A stretch of DNA of 64,000 nt from Halobacterium sp. KA-4 (GTDB lineage Archaea > Halobacteriota > Halobacteria > Halobacteriales > Halobacteriaceae). The notes beneath the pieces were generated by a model. That model was not told where the DNA came from, ran no database searches, and was given only the letters and a program-made list of their open reading frames with translations. Below, piece by piece: positions 61,905-64,000 of this stretch. Each line of letters starts with the position of its first letter. Within the stretch, counting starts at the first letter, position 1. Made by a program: the position numbers and the translations under genes. The stretch is from contig NZ_JAJJZG010000006.1 in the NCBI RefSeq assembly GCF_021028995.1, positions 1-64,000 of the forward strand, written 5' to 3'.

Positions 61905-62663
61905 ATGCGGTTCGCCCTCCAGGTCGCCGTCGTCCTCGTGTTACTTTTCGCTGGCTGTATCGGTCAGGGCCCGGCTCCCCTCCCCGACGATTCGACCGAA
62001 ACGACGCCGTACCCGCCTGGCGTGACGGCGGACGGCGTCTCGAACGCGTCCGCGCTTGTCGACGCGCACCGCGACCACGTCACCACGTACGGCGCTGTCG
62101 TCACGTCGAACGGCACGACGACGGTGCGAATCGGCGGCGAACCACGGACAGTCGAGACGAACGCGACGGCTCGTTCGACGCCCAATCTGACTCGAATTCA
62201 CGTTGTCTCGTGGGGCGTTCGCGTCAGTGGGAACGAGACCGCACCGGAGCGCTACGAGGTGTACGCCAACGAGACGACGGTGTTGGAGCGAATCGCGTAC
62301 GAGAACGAGACCTCGGTCCGCGTTGAGCGCCGGGGCGACGCACCAATCGTCGTCGAGCGCGTGGTTCGCGCGCAGCCGCTCCGGGCTGCGCTCGAATCAC
62401 TGGACTTCGAGGTCGTCGGGACCGAGCGACGGAACGGCCGGACCGTGACGACGCTGAGCGCTGACGAGACGACGCTAAGCGACGACGACCCCTCGCGGAA
62501 CGCCGCGACGCTGGAGGTCGCAGCCAGCGGGCGCGTGCTCTCGCTGTCCACGGTTCGCGACCAGAACACGACGACGGCCGTCGGGCGGCGGACGCTCGAC
62601 GTGACGTGGTCGAACGCGACGACTGTCGAGCCGCCCGCGTGGGTGCGAAACCGGAGTCAGTAG
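61905..62663 (+). CDS. secreted lipoprotein of unknown function
   Basis: A 252-residue protein with a signal peptide ending in the lipobox LFAGC (Cys18), so it is likely lipid-anchored outside the cell. The exported part is acidic, Thr-rich and holds many N-glycosylation sequons (NAS, NGT, NAT, NLT, NET). No domain is recognised. It overlaps the stop of the convergent DUF420 gene by 7 bp. Confidence 0.75.
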   Translation: MRFALQVAVVLVLLFAGCIGQGPAPLPDDSTETTPYPPGVTADGVSNASALVDAHRDHVTTYGAVVTSNGTTTVRIGGEPRTVETNATARSTPNLTRIHVVSWGVRVSGNETAPERYEVYANETTVLERIAYENETSVRVERRGDAPIVVERVVRAQPLRAALESLDFEVVGTERRNGRTVTTLSADETTLSDDDPSRNAATLEVAASGRVLSLSTVRDQNTTTAVGRRTLDVTWSNATTVEPPAWVRNRSQ

Positions 62664-63220
62664 AGCACGTACAACAGGAGGTAGACGACGATGCCGAGCG
62701 CGAACGACACCAGCCACAGCGACGCCGCGACGCGACCGACCTTCGCGTGCTTCGTCGCCGGAATCTCGTTCACCGGGCGGTTGCCCGCGAGCAACAGCGC
62801 GTAGTAGACCAGCGGAATCGACACCATCGCCAGTCCCATGTGGACAATCAAAATCGGGAGGTAGACGTACGTGTAGATGACGTCCGGGCCCGCGAATCCC
62901 GTCGTCCCCTCGACGACGATACGGTAGAGGTAGAACGCGAGGAACAGCACGAACAGCAGCGTCGACGTCAACATCGCGGCCTTGTGGCGCTTCACGTCCC
63001 CGTTCTGAATCGCACGCCAGCCGACGGCGATGGTGACGATAGCGGCCGCACTGAGCGCGGCGTTCACGGTCGGGAGCGCGTGCAGAACCGCGTCCGGCGC
63101 GTGCGGCACCGCGGACGCGGGGACGAACCCGCGGACGGCGGCGATTACGAGCGCGAGCGACGCCACCGAGAGCACCGCGGTCAGCGAGCGAACGTGCCGC
63201 CGCGCGAACCCGTCTGTCAT
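62657..63220 (-). CDS. DUF420 membrane protein (CtaM-like)
   Basis: A 187-residue protein with five predicted helices and the conserved histidines in GDVKRHKAAMLTSTLLFVLF and LPILIVHMGLAM, as in DUF420 proteins linked to haem-copper oxidase maturation. The ATG at 63220 is used; an ATG nine codons upstream (63247) is possible. Confidence 0.85.
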   Translation of the reverse strand: MTDGFARRHVRSLTAVLSVASLALVIAAVRGFVPASAVPHAPDAVLHALPTVNAALSAAAIVTIAVGWRAIQNGDVKRHKAAMLTSTLLFVLFLAFYLYRIVVEGTTGFAGPDVIYTYVYLPILIVHMGLAMVSIPLVYYALLLAGNRPVNEIPATKHAKVGRVAASLWLVSFALGIVVYLLLYVLY

Positions 63221-63294
63221 GGTCGGCGGTTCGGACGCGCGCCCCATAGCGGTTTCCGTGTCGGCGACTCGCAGGGGACGGCCAAATCGTAGGG

Positions 63295-63302
63295 GTTTTA
63301 AT
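63295..63302 (+). promoter_or_regulatory. TATA box of tRNA-Leu (GAG)
   Basis: GTTTTAAT lies 40-47 bp upstream of the mature tRNA 5' end, giving a short leader removed by RNase P. Confidence 0.55.
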
Positions 63303-63341
63303 TGGTCGGCGGGTACGGTGGATTGCAAACGCACGTAGCGA

Positions 63342-63426
<85 letters not shown>

Positions 63427-63433
63427 TCGCTAG

Positions 63434-63563
63434 GGTGGACAAAGTCCACCGACGCCGAGACGGCTTCGTCGTCGAGGCAACGCGATGCACGGTGATATCC
63501 CCTCTGGGACATCACCCACGCAAAATTCTGCTGACCTAACACTCGACAGCAGCGCTGCTGTCG
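63434..63563. repeat. three consecutive hairpins downstream of tRNA-Leu
   Basis: Hairpin 1: GGTGGAC (63434-63440), AAA, GTCCACC (63444-63450). Hairpin 2: GGTGATATCCC with GGGACATCACC (63491-63516), one mismatch. Hairpin 3: a perfect 20-bp palindrome (63544-63563). They fill most of the 184 bp between the tRNA and the next gene. They may be terminators, a small RNA, or a recombination site. Confidence 0.5.
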
Positions 63564-63610
63564 TTGGCGTATACGCGAGTTGGCCAGCGCCGCGGCCGGC
63601 AGGAAGAGAG

Positions 63611-63817
63611 TCAGTTGTCGGTCTCGGGGTCGTCGATGGCGTCGTCAAGGCCGCTCTGCTGGGTGGCGTCGGCGACGTAGTCTGCGACGTCGCGTTCGTC
63701 CGCGGCTTCGACGCGCCGGGAGTCGGCGTCGCGCTGGGATTGCGTAATCGTCTCCGTGCCGGTGAGGTCGACGAACAACGACGCGAACCGACTGTGTCGG
63801 TCAGTCGTCTGCGACAT
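63611..63817 (-). CDS. small acidic hypothetical protein
   Basis: A 68-residue acidic protein (FASLFVDLTGTETITQSQRD; AADERDVADYVADATQQSG). It starts with ATG at 63817, 14 codon-frame-shifted bases within the end of the upstream gene. No family is recalled. It is likely co-transcribed with the partial gene at the window's right edge. Confidence 0.6.
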   Translation of the reverse strand: MSQTTDRHSRFASLFVDLTGTETITQSQRDADSRRVEAADERDVADYVADATQQSGLDDAIDDPETDN

Positions 63818-64000
63818 TCGTCTGGGTGGAGAGGGAGTTGGCGAACGTGGCGCTTGCGTCGGTGTCAACGTGGTCGACGGTGAGGGCGACGCCGCTCGCG
63901 TCGACGGAGAGCGTGACGTCCTCGACGCCGCAGTCGTACTCGCTGACGTGCTTGCCGGAGCGGCGCACGCGCAGCGACTCTTCGAGGAGGCCGGCGTCCG
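63801..64000 (-). CDS. partial gene at right edge (N-terminus beyond window)
   Basis: 65 C-terminal codons are visible: LLEESLRVRRSGKHVSEYDC, then VTLSVDASGVALTVDHVDTD, ending in a polar tail. This reads as a beta-rich domain end. No family can be assigned from this part. Its stop lies inside the start of the next gene. Confidence 0.6.
   Translation of the reverse strand, partial: DAGLLEESLRVRRSGKHVSEYDCGVEDVTLSVDASGVALTVDHVDTDASATFANSLSTQTNVADD

Overview
The window is haloarchaeal chromosome: very high GC, acidic proteins, euryarchaeal TATA boxes about 25-30 bp ahead of mostly leaderless start codons, and a ribosomal/RNA-polymerase cluster (rps13-rps4-rps11-rpoD-tRNA-Leu-rpl18e-rpl13-rps9-rpoN-rpoK-eno-rps2) in the order known from the class Halobacteria. 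Gene neighbourhoods such as Lrp-porBA, rpl21e-rpoF-DUF655-ksgA and LSm-rpl37e-purF fit a Halobacterium-like genome. The genus is inferred from gene order and was not tested.

Positions 1 to about 7,765 are accessory DNA: the right part of an integrated virus- or plasmid-like element whose left part lies outside the window. It has a divergent control region (1310-1571). One side encodes a winged-helix protein followed by tiny overlapping genes. The other side is a tightly overlapping operon ending in an SF1A (UvrD-type) helicase and a primase of the archaeo-eukaryotic (AEP) superfamily. A repeat-rich, origin-like stretch (2567-2760) lies inside that operon. The element ends in a host DUF309 gene, which is cut after about 59 codons. 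The cut reading frame stops exactly on the start codon of a complete, diverged DUF309 gene that belongs to the element.

From 8,000 to 28,000 the DNA is core chromosome: scattered enzymes and regulators, two MoaD-like beta-grasp proteins beside a tungsten aldehyde:ferredoxin oxidoreductase, an XPB-type helicase, pyruvate:ferredoxin oxidoreductase with an Lrp regulator, an Mrp Fe-S carrier and a MoaA-type radical SAM enzyme. Two kinds of intergenic repeat occur here: a hairpin family (a head-to-head pair at 9369-9639 and a single copy at 16455-16565) and a possible MITE (10686-10789).

From 28,100 to 47,400 lie the translation and transcription cluster, the isoprenoid genes (mevalonate kinase, isopentenyl phosphate kinase, prenyl diphosphate synthase) with RNase J between them, gltX, tmcA, and the rpl7ae-rps28e-rpl24e-ndk operon. 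From 47,400 to 64,000 are an amino-acid transporter with a TrkA-like protein, a split methionine synthase, the rpl21e-rpoF-DUF655-ksgA-mscS-methyltransferase operon, LSm-rpl37e, purF, and a tRNA-Leu followed by three strong hairpins. Three tRNAs are present: Ser-GCT, Leu-CAG and Leu-GAG. No rRNA, CRISPR array, integrase or complete insertion sequence was seen.
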